A stretch of 64,000 bases of DNA, taken from Streptomyces sp. NBC_00536 (lineage in GTDB: Bacteria; Actinomycetota; Actinomycetes; Streptomycetales; Streptomycetaceae). Of the stretch, positions 49,408 through 57,783 are shown in pieces. The translations under genes and the position numbers were made by a program. The stretch spans positions 62,001 to 126,000 of the forward strand of contig NZ_CP107821.1 of the NCBI RefSeq assembly GCF_036346295.1, read 5' to 3'. Within the stretch, counting starts at the first letter, position 1; every line of letters begins with the position of its first letter. The notes beneath the pieces are model-generated. The model did no database searches and was not told the origin of the DNA. It saw only the letters and a program-made list of their open reading frames with translations.

Positions 49408-50049
49408 TCAGTTGCAGGGCTGCGGGTGAACACGGGCGTGGGCCCGCTTCAGCACAGCGGCGCGACGCTCCTCCGGGATCGGCGCGAAGTGGGCGCTGTA
49501 GGCGTACGGGCCGTCCCCCTGGGCGGGGAACCGGTGCACGGACAGCACTCCGCCGGGGAACCGGTCCGTGGGCTCGCTGATCTCGAAGCGGACGCGGGTA
49601 CGGCCGAGGCGGCGCGTCCACGCGTACGTCACGCCACTGTGCTCGGGGAGCGCGTACCGGGCGGGGCCGATGTTCAGCCGGTACCGGGTGCATGCGGTCG
49701 GCACGGCCGGGTGGTCATGTTCGCTCCGCCAGTGGCCGCACCGGGCGCAGCACGGGGTCAGCGGCGGCCGCTCGCAGGGCACCGCCCGGAAGACGGGGCC
49801 GAGCAATCCGGGCACGGTGCCCGCGCTCTGCCCGTACGTCAGGAACATGGATCCGTCGGCCGGGTCGAGGGCGGCGGCCCCGCCGGAGCGCAGCGCGGCG
49901 CCGAGCACAGAGCGCACCAGGGAGCCGGATACGGGCACCGCGGCTTCGGGGCGGTCCGCGTTGGCCAGGAGGTAGGCGGCACCGGCGGCGTCGAGCGGGC
50001 GGGAGACGGCGCTGGGGGCGTCGAGCTGCGGAAGGGTGGCGGGGTTCAT
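49408..50049 (-). CDS. mosaic accessory protein with CxxC-H and WxRR modules
   Basis: 213 residues from ATG 50049; GAAAGG lies 12 bases before. Three modules: SGSLVRSVLGAALRSGGAA with DGSMFLTYG (shared with the 55803 gene), CCARCGHWRSEHDHP zinc site (shared with 55803, 56579) and a C-terminal WTRRLGRTRVRFEISEP...GGVLSVHR module (shared with 56579, 57784, 58662). The protein is a recombined chain of domains found only in this array. Function unknown. Confidence 0.65.
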   Translation of the reverse strand: MNPATLPQLDAPSAVSRPLDAAGAAYLLANADRPEAAVPVSGSLVRSVLGAALRSGGAAALDPADGSMFLTYGQSAGTVPGLLGPVFRAVPCERPPLTPCCARCGHWRSEHDHPAVPTACTRYRLNIGPARYALPEHSGVTYAWTRRLGRTRVRFEISEPTDRFPGGVLSVHRFPAQGDGPYAYSAHFAPIPEERRAAVLKRAHARVHPQPCN

Positions 50050-50119
50050 GTCGGGATGCATCCTTTCGGGGCGGGGTGCCCCCGGGCCGGCTGCGAGGCC
50101 CGGGGGCAAGGGGGCAGGG

Positions 50120-51001
50120 TCAGACCCTCAAGGAGCGGAGGGGGAGCAGCTTCGCGCCGTTGTCGTGGTCGATGACCTGCTCGGGGGTGAAGTCCACGAA
50201 GCGCGCCACGCACCAGTGGGTGAAGCCGTTGCTCTGGTAGTAGTCCGTGGCCCCGGGGCGGGCGATGGCCACGGCGACCTTGCCGTTGCCCGCGCGGGCG
50301 AACACCGGCTCGTCGGTCGCCGCGAGCGTCGCGGCGAGCACCTGGTTCGCCAGGTGGGCCTTCGCGGCCGCCAGGTCCGGGCCGAGACCCGACAGGCGGC
50401 CGAACGTCACCCTCCACACGCCGCCGGGTTCAAGGGCGGGGTGGATCTCCACGCCAGGCAGCGCCACGTCCACCAGTGCGGAAGCCGCGTCCCGGCCGCC
50501 GTCCTCCGTGCGCAGGGTGACCGCGAGCGCTTCCTCACGGCCCCGGGCGTACAGGGCGTCCAGCCCTTCCGGGAGCGCGGCCGAATCGTCGGCCTGCCGG
50601 TACTCCAACGCCCCAGCGGCGAACACGGCCTGCCCGGCGGTGAACGGCATCTCGCTCGCGCACTCTCCCCACGGGCACCACATCCACAGTCCGCCGATGG
50701 CGTACCGGCCGTGCGCGTCCGGGCGTATCCGCTCGGTCCCGGAACCGAACCGGCCGCCGTACTCGGCCGTCCACGTGAAGGTGAGCGTGCCGTCGACGGA
50801 GAACTCCCCGGTCATGCCGCAACCGGCGTCGCGGGTAAGGAGGTCGCGGAGGATCTGCCCGGCGGTCGCGCGGGTGAAGAGCAGCGGGTCACTGGGGGAG
50901 GCCAGCGGCGAGAGGGGCAGCCCGACGTACGGGCCGTACGTCGACCCTTCGACGGTGACGACCTGGATGTCCACGACGGAGATGGGGGCAGCGCTGGTCA
51001 T
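50120..51001 (-). CDS. mosaic accessory protein with LAAAKA module
   Basis: 293 residues. The N-terminal half has ILRDLLTRDAGCGMTG and a CPWGEC pair. The C-terminal half contains PGVEIHPALEPGGVWRVTFG, LAAAKAHLANQ and KVAVAIARPGATDYYQ, which align with the 51689 gene product. A gene pair from duplication with swapped N-termini is likely. No catalytic motif. Confidence 0.65.
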   Translation of the reverse strand: MTSAAPISVVDIQVVTVEGSTYGPYVGLPLSPLASPSDPLLFTRATAGQILRDLLTRDAGCGMTGEFSVDGTLTFTWTAEYGGRFGSGTERIRPDAHGRYAIGGLWMWCPWGECASEMPFTAGQAVFAAGALEYRQADDSAALPEGLDALYARGREEALAVTLRTEDGGRDAASALVDVALPGVEIHPALEPGGVWRVTFGRLSGLGPDLAAAKAHLANQVLAATLAATDEPVFARAGNGKVAVAIARPGATDYYQSNGFTHWCVARFVDFTPEQVIDHDNGAKLLPLRSLRV

Positions 51002-51057
51002 GAGCAGGGTTCCTTCCTGGGGGCGGTGAGGGTGCCAGAGGGGTGGGGCTTACGGCC

Positions 51058-51083
51058 GGGGCGCAGCGCGGCGGCTGCGCCCC
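51058..51083 (-). terminator. intergenic GGGGCG/CGCCCC hairpin
   Basis: GGGGCGCAGC (51058-51067) pairs with GCTGCGCCCC (51074-51083), followed by GAGCCGGC. It lies just past the stop of the 51098 gene. One of a series of similar hairpins between accessory genes. Confidence 0.6.
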
Positions 51084-51097
51084 GAGCCGGCGTGCGG

Positions 51098-51616
51098 TCA
51101 ACGCCGGGACAGCGCTCCGCGCGGCGTGCGGGGGACGCGGGCCACGGGAGCGGCGGTCGGGACGGCAGGCGGCGCGGCCGGGGCGGCGACCGCCGGTTCC
51201 TCCCGGGCGTCCGGCAGGACGGGCGGGGCGTACCGGGCCCGGATGCGCATGAGCGCGGCGGCGGCGTTCGCGTCGGCGGAGTGCGTATCCCGCTCCCAGT
51301 ACTCCCAGGGGGCGCCCCGCTTCTTCTCGAACTCCCCGAGGTATCCGACGTCCCCCCACTCGGCGCCGTCCGGGTAGCCGGAAAGGCAGGTCCAGCCGTA
51401 GCCGGACAGCGTCTCGGGGGCAATCTCCGTCACGACGACGTGGCCCCACGGGGAGTGGTAGACGACGCACGGCGCCTTGGCGGCGGGGAGCCGGGGCGTA
51501 CGGGGCACGAGGCGGCGGAGCACCGCCGCGCCCGGGTAGAAGGCGTGGCCGCGCAGCTTGCGCTGCGACTCGAACAGCGGCATGTCGGAGAGGGGGTGAA
51601 ACCGGGGGATGCGCAT
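51098..51616 (-). CDS. hypothetical protein, left accessory arm
   Basis: 172 residues. APCVVYHSPWGHVVVTEIAPETLSGYGWTCLSGYPDGAEWGDVGYLGEF is a beta-rich core with tryptophans; the last 45 residues are Pro/Ala/Val-rich and probably disordered. Start ATG 51616. No family. Confidence 0.6.
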   Translation of the reverse strand: MRIPRFHPLSDMPLFESQRKLRGHAFYPGAAVLRRLVPRTPRLPAAKAPCVVYHSPWGHVVVTEIAPETLSGYGWTCLSGYPDGAEWGDVGYLGEFEKKRGAPWEYWERDTHSADANAAAALMRIRARYAPPVLPDAREEPAVAAPAAPPAVPTAAPVARVPRTPRGALSRR

Positions 51617-51644
51617 GAGCAGAGGTCCTTTGTGGCGGGTGGTT

Positions 51645-51670
51645 GGGGCGCGGCAGGCGTGCCGCGCCCC
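51645..51670 (-). terminator. intergenic GGGGCG/CGCCCC hairpin
   Basis: GGGGCGCGGCA (51645-51655) pairs perfectly with TGCCGCGCCCC (51660-51670), then GGGCCGGC. Lies after the stop of the 51689 gene. Confidence 0.65.
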
Positions 51671-51688
51671 GGGCCGGCTGCGTGCCGG

Positions 51689-52468
51689 TCAGTGCTTGGT
51701 GTTGGTGGTGGCCGCTCCGTGGACGGCGGCGTCCATCACCAGGTCCCGCGCCGCCGAGCGTTCGAGGAGCGCGGACACGGTGAGGTCGCGGATCATCTCG
51801 GTCATGTCCCAGGGGCCGAAGGTGCGCCCGGGAAGCTGGGAGAACTCGGAGACGTAGCGCTTGCCCGCCGAACGCACGGTGACCGTGTGGCCGTTCTCCT
51901 CGGTCACCGTGGGGTCTGCGGGCGGGTACTGGGCGAGCGGGTTGGCCAGCGTGGCCAGAGCGGCGTTGGTGAACATGTCGAGCGCGTTCGCGTCGTCGGT
52001 GAACCCCTCGGCGACTTCGCGCCCTTTGGCGATGGCGGCGGCGGCTTCATCGTGGGTGTACAGGTGGGGACGGGGCGCTCCGGCCGTTCGGTCGCCGGTG
52101 TGGGCGGGCAGCGGCGTGTAGTGGTGGACACGGGCCAGGTCTGCGGCCGGTCCCTCGGGGTGGCGCTGGCCGGTGCAGATGAGTCGGGCGGTCGTGTCGG
52201 TGGTCCGGTACCAGTCGATGCCCCACGGGCGGTCGATGGCGACGACCAGGGCGCCGTCGTCGTCGCGGGCGAACGCGGGCTGCACGTGGATGGTTTCCAC
52301 GGTGAGGGTGAGCTGCGAGGCCAGGTCCGCCTTTGCGGCGGCCAGGGTGTTGCCGCGTCCCTCCAGCGATCCGAGGACGACGCGCCATCGGTCGCCACGG
52401 CGGGCGGGGCGGTGGACCGTGATGCCGGGGACGGGGATGTTCAGCGTCTCGGGGGCAGGGGTGGGCAT
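51689..52468 (-). CDS. mosaic accessory protein with LAAAKA module (paralogue of 50120)
   Basis: 259 residues. PGITVHRPARRGDRWRVVLG, LAAAKADLASQ and ALVVAIDRPWGIDWYR match the 50120 product segment by segment. The second half holds AAAIAKGREVAEGFTDDANALDMF and a beta tail with VTEENGHTVTVRSAG. It starts MPTPAPETLNIPVPG. Function unknown. Confidence 0.65.
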   Translation of the reverse strand: MPTPAPETLNIPVPGITVHRPARRGDRWRVVLGSLEGRGNTLAAAKADLASQLTLTVETIHVQPAFARDDDGALVVAIDRPWGIDWYRTTDTTARLICTGQRHPEGPAADLARVHHYTPLPAHTGDRTAGAPRPHLYTHDEAAAAIAKGREVAEGFTDDANALDMFTNAALATLANPLAQYPPADPTVTEENGHTVTVRSAGKRYVSEFSQLPGRTFGPWDMTEMIRDLTVSALLERSAARDLVMDAAVHGAATTNTKH

Positions 52469-52515
52469 GGGGGCGCCTTTCTCGGCGTGAGGGCGGGAAG
52501 AGTGCGGGGCCGGGG

Positions 52516-52543
52516 CCCGGGGCGCGGGAGGGCGCGCCCCGGG
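52516..52543 (-). terminator. intergenic CCCGGGGCGCG/CGCGCCCCGGG hairpin
   Basis: Two perfect 11-base arms (52516-52526 and 52533-52543) with a six-base loop, followed by CCGGC. After the stop of the 52559 gene. Confidence 0.65.
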
Positions 52544-52558
52544 CCGGCTGCGGGGCCG

Positions 52559-53386
52559 TCAGGCCGTGGGCGCGTACTGCTGCCGGGACGTGACGTCGTA
52601 CCGGTTCGCCGGAACGGCGTGGCTCAGGAGGTGCGTTGCCACGAAGTCGTAGTGGCAATAGTTGTCCCAGGCGCTCCCCGGCCAGAACACGCGCGCCATG
52701 GGCTGCTGGCCGTAAGGGCTGTAGTAGAGCTCCAGCACCACGCCCGTGGCGTAGGGGCCGCACAAGCCGTTCTTCTCCTGGTGGACGGTGTCACCGACGG
52801 CGAACCCGTACGCGGCGCGCTCACGGGCGACGGCTGCGGGGTCGGTCAGCCGCATCGCCGTCTCGGTGATCCGGCCGTTGGCCCAGTAACCCGCCCACTC
52901 GACGGTGAACGCGTCGTCTTCCACGGCCGTGATGATGCCGCGCTGGATCAGCGGGCGGGCCGTGCCGACCGAGTCCCGCAGGTCCGCGTGCATGGGGTCG
53001 TAGATGAAGGCGCGTTCCACGTGGTCCCCGAGGCGGTACCCGTCGAGCCGGTTGGCGTAGGTCTCGGCTGGGATGTACTCGCGGGGGATGACCAGCGCGG
53101 TTTCCGTGTCGTCCCAGACGTCGGACTGGCCGTCGAGGGCCACGGCGCCGTTCACCGTGGCGGGGAGGGCCGGGAAGCACGCGGCGCTCTGCATGAGGGT
53201 GTCGAGCCGGTTCGGGTTGAGGGCCCGCTCGTGCGATCCGAGCACCCAGTCTCCGGGGCGTACCTCGGTGATGGGGCAGAGACGGGCCGCGCCCATGCTG
53301 GTACCGGCCGGGGGCATGCGGTACAGGGAGTTGTCGGGGCGCTCGGTGACGATCAGCGGGTAGAACGTCGCGTCGATGACGGGCAC
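52559..53386 (-). CDS. hypothetical protein behind box and RNA leader copy c2
   Basis: 275 residues from GTG 53386. An early RLCPITEVRPGDWVLG block and a later FAVGDTVHQEKNGLCGPYATGVVLELYYSPYGQQPMARVFWPG block both look like small beta barrels of the SH3/KOW type. TVEWAGYWANG lies between. No catalytic motif. First gene after the c2 box. Confidence 0.65.
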   Translation of the reverse strand: MPVIDATFYPLIVTERPDNSLYRMPPAGTSMGAARLCPITEVRPGDWVLGSHERALNPNRLDTLMQSAACFPALPATVNGAVALDGQSDVWDDTETALVIPREYIPAETYANRLDGYRLGDHVERAFIYDPMHADLRDSVGTARPLIQRGIITAVEDDAFTVEWAGYWANGRITETAMRLTDPAAVARERAAYGFAVGDTVHQEKNGLCGPYATGVVLELYYSPYGQQPMARVFWPGSAWDNYCHYDFVATHLLSHAVPANRYDVTSRQQYAPTA

Positions 53387-53406
53387 AGGGGTGCCTTTCG
53401 GTTGGG

Positions 53407-53472
53407 TTCGGAGCGTTGGCGTTGGTGCGGCTTGCTCGTGCCGTCCAACAAGGAAAACTGTACACCACGTCC
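53407..53472 (-). promoter_or_regulatory. promoter box and leader RNA motif, copy c2
   Basis: Box GGACGTGGTGTACAGT on the minus strand (53472-53457), hairpin CGGC, ACGAGCAA, GCCG (53443-53428), CGCTCCGAA (53415-53407), then CGAAAGG and GTG 53386. Almost identical to c1 through 60 bases. Confidence 0.7.
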
Positions 53473-53525
53473 GGGGGAGTGGGTAGGGGCGCCCGGATGG
53501 GGAACGCCCCTACCTCCGGGCCGGC

Positions 53526-53969
53526 TCAGGGATGCACCCGGCGCCAATCCGCGTCGTACGCGGCCACGAACTCGGCGAACTCCGGGTCGCCGGGCCCGAC
53601 CCACAGGTCCCGCAGCAGCGTGCGCCCGTCGGGCAAGTCGCCCTCGATCTGCCCGTCCGGGCCAAGCCACTGGAACGGCGGCCGGCTGGCCACCCGGACG
53701 CACAGAGCAAGCACATCCCCGGCACCCTGGCACTCCGGGGGCACGTCGGCCCCACAGACCCGGTTGCCCATCGTGTGGCAGTCCCAGCACGGTTCGTCCT
53801 CCTCGCAGCTGTCGCTACCGGCGACCGCGACCGTGGCGGCGGGGCGCGGCGGCTGCGAACCGGCGGAGCGGGCGGCGCCGACGGACGCGGCGAGGATGAG
53901 GGCCACCAGGGCCAACAGGCCAGCCAGGATGGCGGCGGCGTACACGCGGTCAAGGGTGCGGCGGAACAT
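53526..53969 (-). CDS. membrane-anchored or secreted cysteine-rich protein
   Basis: 147 residues from ATG 53969. An N-terminal hydrophobic helix after RRTLDR (YAAAILAGLLALVALILAASVG) is a signal anchor or signal peptide. CEEDEPCWDCHTMGNRVCG and PECQG give six cysteines for disulfides outside the cell. The end is acidic. Family unknown. Confidence 0.65.
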   Translation of the reverse strand: MFRRTLDRVYAAAILAGLLALVALILAASVGAARSAGSQPPRPAATVAVAGSDSCEEDEPCWDCHTMGNRVCGADVPPECQGAGDVLALCVRVASRPPFQWLGPDGQIEGDLPDGRTLLRDLWVGPGDPEFAEFVAAYDADWRRVHP

Positions 53970-54127
53970 GGAGGAGTCTCCGTTCGAAGGGGGCGCAACC
54001 GTGCGCTGCGCCCCGGGGGCGGGTCGGGGTGGATGAGCTACAGGTGGCGGTGAGGGGATGGCCGGGCGGCGGTGGGGGAGGGATCGGCCGCCCGGCCGGA
54101 TCGTGGGGCGCAGCGGGCGGGAAGCGG

Positions 54128-54517
54128 CTACGCGGCGACCGCGTACGCGGCGGTGACGAACGGGGCGGTGCGCTTGTACTGGAGCGCCCCGGCAATCAGC
54201 GCGGGGTCCGTCGCCCAGTAGACGTTCACCTTGATCCAGCGGCCCTTGGGGGCGTTCTTGCACGGCTTCGTGCGCTTCCAGGCCCGGAGCGGGGTGTCGT
54301 AGCCGTGGTTCGCCGCCCGGTGCGCCGCCGCGATGTGACGGCCGGCCCAGGACCCGAAGCGGTCGATGAACTCCTCGTCAGCCCCCACGGAGGTGAGGAA
54401 GTCGCTGACCTTGACGCGGGTGGCGGCGAGGTGCTGCGCCCGGTTGTCGGCGCGGCGGGTGCGGAGCACGGCGGCGGCGGCGCGGCGGCGGGTACGGCGG
54501 GTGGCGGCAGCAGACAC
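54128..54517 (-). CDS. basic hypothetical protein behind leader copy c5
   Basis: 129 residues from GTG 54517. Extremely basic first 30 residues (TRRTRRRAAAAVLRTRRADNRAQ) then ADEEFIDRFGSWAGRHIAAAHRAAN. Likely nucleic-acid binding by charge. First gene of the left arm at the divergent hub. Confidence 0.6.
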   Translation of the reverse strand: MSAAATRRTRRRAAAAVLRTRRADNRAQHLAATRVKVSDFLTSVGADEEFIDRFGSWAGRHIAAAHRAANHGYDTPLRAWKRTKPCKNAPKGRWIKVNVYWATDPALIAGALQYKRTAPFVTAAYAVAA

Positions 54518-54532
54518 AGGGGTCCCCTTTGG

Positions 54533-54639
54533 TTCCGGAGCGTTGGCCGAAGAACGGGGTTGCTCGTCCCCCGTCCGGCCGTCTCGGTCGGTGTGATCAC
54601 CACTGTACAGGCGGATCCCTCAAACTGACAACCACGTCC
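54533..54639 (-). promoter_or_regulatory. divergent variant of box and leader RNA motif, copy c5
   Basis: On the minus strand GGACGTGG is followed by TTGTCAGT, then TACAGT 18 bases beyond TTGTCA, which makes a reasonable -35/-10 pair. The leader then has hairpin CGGGG, loop GACGAGCAA, CCCCG (54573-54555) and CGCTCCGGAA (54542-54533). The stem sequence differs from every other copy. Confidence 0.6.
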
Positions 54640-54656
54640 GTAAATGCAGCGAGTCT

Positions 54657-54680
54657 CTCTATAAGGGCCCAGCTATAGAG
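54657..54680. promoter_or_regulatory. AT-rich inverted repeat in the divergent hub
   Basis: CTCTATA (54657-54663) and TATAGAG (54674-54680) lie midway between the leftward c5 and rightward c3 promoters, so one bound protein could control both arms. Confidence 0.4.
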
Positions 54681-54712
54681 GGGTGAAAGTTGGGGGTTGA
54701 CGCCCCATCCCC

Positions 54713-54777
54713 GGACGTGGTGTACAGTTCAACTCGTTGGACGGCATGAGCAGCCGAACCAACGCCAACGCTCCGAA
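54713..54777 (+). promoter_or_regulatory. promoter box and leader RNA motif, copy c3
   Basis: GGACGTGGTGTACAGT (54713-54728), hairpin CGGC, loop ATGAGCA, GCCG (54742-54756), CGCTCCGAA (54769-54777), then GAGGGG and ATG 54799. The loop has T for C at position 2 and is one base shorter. Confidence 0.7.
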
Positions 54778-54798
54778 CACCAACCCGAGGGGACACCC

Positions 54799-55524
54799 AT
54801 GTCCGCGATGCTGGCCAAGGCCACCGACCACCAGCTGTACGTCACCATCACGCAGCGCCCCGACGGCCGCGTGTCCGACGTCGAACTCAGCGACGAGGCC
54901 CCCGACCGCTTCGACGTGTGGACCAACCAGCCGGCCTCCACCGTGTGGGCCACCCCGGCCCCCGCCCACTGGGACGGTGACAACGCCACCGCGGCCAAAG
55001 TCCTCGACCTCGCCGTGAGCAGCGACTACCGCTTCGGCGACGGCCACGGGTGGAGCGAAGGGGAGCGCGACGAATTCGAGTTCCGCACCGACAAGAGCGA
55101 AGAGCGGGCGTTCCTGCGGGCCGTCGAAGCCCACCTCATCCGCGCCGGTCACCTCGACGTCCACACCGGCGTAGTCGGATGCCGCGAGTACGGCCTCCTC
55201 CTCCGGGGAATCGGCGAGGACTGCGCCTTCCTGAGGCCCGACGGCTGGGCCTACGGCTTTGCCGACTGCTTCGAGCCCGACGGCCGGTTCGTCTACCCCG
55301 ACCCCATCGCCCCCTGCGACTCCTCCCCGCGCTACGTCGCCGCCGCGATCCTGGCCGTCCTCGTGGACCGGGGCCCGTTCGACCTCAAGACCGCCCCCAT
55401 GCTCCAGCGGGCCCACATCCGCTACGCCCTGTGGCGCCAGACCCCCAACTGGGCCAACTTCAAGTACCGCACCCGCCAGCGCGCCCACAGCCTCCGCTAC
55501 CGGCTCACCCACCGCGCCCGCTAA
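54799..55524 (+). CDS. hypothetical protein, first gene of the right accessory arm
   Basis: 241 residues. KVLDLAVSSDYRFGDGHGWSEGERDEFEFRTDKSEERAFLRAVEAHL and EDCAFLRPDGWAYGFADCFEPDGRFVYPDP are distinctive; the tail is basic (RTRQRAHSLRYRLTHRAR). The frame is open upstream to 54697, but the box and leader lie there. No family. Confidence 0.65.
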   Translation: MSAMLAKATDHQLYVTITQRPDGRVSDVELSDEAPDRFDVWTNQPASTVWATPAPAHWDGDNATAAKVLDLAVSSDYRFGDGHGWSEGERDEFEFRTDKSEERAFLRAVEAHLIRAGHLDVHTGVVGCREYGLLLRGIGEDCAFLRPDGWAYGFADCFEPDGRFVYPDPIAPCDSSPRYVAAAILAVLVDRGPFDLKTAPMLQRAHIRYALWRQTPNWANFKYRTRQRAHSLRYRLTHRAR

Positions 55525-55533
55525 CCCCGTCGC

Positions 55534-55567
55534 GGGGCGCGCCCCAACCTGGCGCGCCCCGGCCGGC
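55534..55567 (+). terminator. intergenic GGGGCGCGCC hairpin with GGCCGGC tail
   Basis: GGGGCGCGCC (55534-55543), seven-base loop, GGCGCGCCCC (55551-55560), then GGCCGGC. Perfect ten-pair stem after the 54799 gene. Confidence 0.7.
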
Positions 55568-55802
55568 CCGGTGCCTCGCGCCCCGTGCTGCGCCCGCACC
55601 CCTCCAACGGACGCAGCACGGCGCACGGAACACCGGCCGTGAGACCCCACGCCCGCCCGCGCGCGTAGAACGGTCTCATCAGTTCCACCGATGTTCCTTT
55701 TCGCAGGTCAGAGCGTTGCCCTCCGGTCTCATCGCAGACCGCGCACGTCGCCTGCTCCAGCCGTTCCCGGCTCCCTTTCGCGCTCTCCTCCTTGGAGTCC
55801 CC

Positions 55803-56552
55803 ATGCCCTTCCCCGTAACCGACTTCCGCCTGTGTGAGCCCCGCGAATCCACGTTCGCGGCGTACCTCGTGACCAGCTCCCGCCCCGGACAGCTCGACCC
55901 CCAGACGCCGAACCCCCGCTCGATGTCCGGTGCGCTTCTCCGGGCCCTGCTCATCAACGCTCGGGAGTGCGGCGGCTCGGTCGCCATGGACGAACTGACG
56001 GGTGAGATCGCCTTCACGTACGCCGAGGGCACGTTCCACGACATGGTGCAGACGGCCGTACCGCTCACCAACCGCCACTCCTTGTGCGGGACATGCGGTC
56101 AGTGGAAGAGCGAGCACGGCAACCCCAACGTCACCGCGTGCGACCAGTTCGGCATCTACCCCCGGGCGGGGACGGACTTCAATCCGCTCTGCCTCGCGGA
56201 GGACTGCGGCGGATACCCGCGTACGCACCACGGGCGCCGGTACACGGTCGCCTGCCCCGCCTTCGAGGGCCCGCTCTTCCCCGAGTACGAGGATCCCTCC
56301 GTTGCCCGCGACATGGGTGACCTGGCGGACCTGCTGTACCGCGTCGGCGTGGCCTACGAGCGGCACCCGGACCCCAAGGGAGCGTTCCGCACCACGGAAG
56401 GCCCGGAGTGGATCATCCGCCGGGTGCTGGACATGCCGCACGTCCCCGACAAGCCCGCCGCGCGGTTCTTCGTCGGTCGCACGGACGCCGACGGCACCCA
56501 CCACGGCGCGGGCCCCATGGACGCCTTGGCCGTCGCGCAGTTCTTCGTCTAA
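55803..56552 (+). CDS. mosaic accessory protein with SGxLLR and CxxCG zinc modules
   Basis: 249 residues; GGAG precedes the ATG. SGALLRALLINARECGGSVA with TGEIAFTYAEG, then LCGTCGQWKSEHGNP, repeat modules of the 49408 product. CLAEDCGG adds another cysteine pair. The rest (ARDMGDLADLLYRVGVAYERHPDPKGAFRTTEG) is unique. Function unknown. Confidence 0.65.
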   Translation: MPFPVTDFRLCEPRESTFAAYLVTSSRPGQLDPQTPNPRSMSGALLRALLINARECGGSVAMDELTGEIAFTYAEGTFHDMVQTAVPLTNRHSLCGTCGQWKSEHGNPNVTACDQFGIYPRAGTDFNPLCLAEDCGGYPRTHHGRRYTVACPAFEGPLFPEYEDPSVARDMGDLADLLYRVGVAYERHPDPKGAFRTTEGPEWIIRRVLDMPHVPDKPAARFFVGRTDADGTHHGAGPMDALAVAQFFV

Positions 56553-56578
56553 CCCCCCTTGCCACACGAGAGGAACCC

Positions 56579-56923
56579 ATGCCCATGCCTTCGATCCACC
56601 ACCCCGACGACGAGATCCGTTGCCAGCGCTGCAAGGTCCCGAAGCGCGACCACGACAGTGACGCCCCGGGCGCTCACCGGTTCGTCATGTACGTCAGCCC
56701 CCGGAGGAACTGGGTCGTGTCCGTCTCGTGGGAGCGGCGCATCGGATCCGCGAAGTACACGTTCCAGCTCGTCCCGGCCCGCAACAAGCCCAACAGGAAC
56801 GGCGGCGAGCTGATCGTCACCCGGACGGGAGCGCACTCGGCGCCCGAGGTGATCCACCAGTTCCGGGTGCGTTCCACCCCCGCCTACCGCGCCTTGCTCG
56901 CCCAAACGGAACGGGTGCGCTGA
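56579..56923 (+). CDS. small accessory protein: CxxC zinc site plus WxRR module
   Basis: 114 residues from ATG 56579. EIRCQRCKVPKRDHD is a zinc site like those of 49408 and 55803. WVVSVSWERRIGSAKYTFQLVP with GGELIVTRTG is the WxRR module in its shortest form, so this gene may be close to the minimal unit. Confidence 0.65.
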   Translation: MPMPSIHHPDDEIRCQRCKVPKRDHDSDAPGAHRFVMYVSPRRNWVVSVSWERRIGSAKYTFQLVPARNKPNRNGGELIVTRTGAHSAPEVIHQFRVRSTPAYRALLAQTERVR

Positions 56924-57101
56924 CGGGCAACCGTCCAGCCGGCCCGGGGCCGCGTTCCGACCCCGGGCCCTGCCCGTCCTTGTTCCGCCGTCCCCCGCAC
57001 CCGGCCGTGCCGACCGTCCCGTCACGGCCCTGTGCAGGGCGCGCCGTAACCGTGCCCGGCGAGTCATCCTTCGCCCCGTCGCTCAACTACCTGGAGTGCC
57101 C

Positions 57102-57698
57102 ATGTCCGTGATCCACCCCTCCGTGCTGCCCCTCATCCCCTCCTCGTTCGCCACGGGGGACCGCATCCAGTACGGGCCCTGCTGGGCGGAGCGTCTGCCG
57201 TCCGGCCTGTGGACCTGCATCGAGTGCCCGAACGCCTTCCGCTACACCGACGCCGACATCCGGCAGCTGTTCGTGAACCCGGAGAGCCTGGAACTGGTGG
57301 GCGTGCCGCTGTTCTCCCCGGCCAACGCGCCCGAGGGCATACCGCTGCCCGGACGCCCGATCGCCGAGGGCGAGCGTCCGTACGAGCTGGACCGCCCGTA
57401 CCTGATGTGCGCCGCGTCCGGCCGCACCCCGTACATGGGGCCGGTGAAGTCGGAGAAGGAAGGGCCCTGGGGCGCCGCCCAGCTTGCGCTCACGTCCCAG
57501 AGCCGCGCGGGCGGCGAGGACTTCGAGCTGTCGCTGACCGAGACCGGGACGGTGTACCTCCGCCTGATCGGCACGCCCGTGACCTACGCCTACGTGCCCG
57601 CGGAGTACCCGACCGACGAAGAGGGCGCCGACATCCTCTCCTTCGCCGTGGTCCGCGCCGCGTTCCCGTCCGACCTGCTCGTCATCGACCTGGCCTAA
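57102..57698 (+). CDS. hypothetical protein, right accessory arm
   Basis: 198 residues. GGAG five bases before ATG 57102. CWAERLPSGLWTCIECPNAFRYTDADIRQLF holds a CIEC pair; the middle has DRPYLMCAASGRTPY and the end is beta-rich. Not related by eye to neighbours apart from the style of spacing. Family unknown. Confidence 0.6.
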   Translation: MSVIHPSVLPLIPSSFATGDRIQYGPCWAERLPSGLWTCIECPNAFRYTDADIRQLFVNPESLELVGVPLFSPANAPEGIPLPGRPIAEGERPYELDRPYLMCAASGRTPYMGPVKSEKEGPWGAAQLALTSQSRAGGEDFELSLTETGTVYLRLIGTPVTYAYVPAEYPTDEEGADILSFAVVRAAFPSDLLVIDLA

Positions 57699-57710
57699 CC
57701 GGTGTCCGGC

Positions 57711-57737
57711 CGGGGCGTACCGCGCTTGTGCGCCCCG
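57711..57737 (+). terminator. intergenic CGGGGCG/CGCCCCG hairpin
   Basis: CGGGGCG (57711-57717) and CGCCCCG (57731-57737), a seven-pair stem after the 57102 gene. Confidence 0.45.
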
Positions 57738-57783
57738 CCGACCGCCGCCCACCTCTACCACCCTGCCTTTGGAGTGCCTCACC

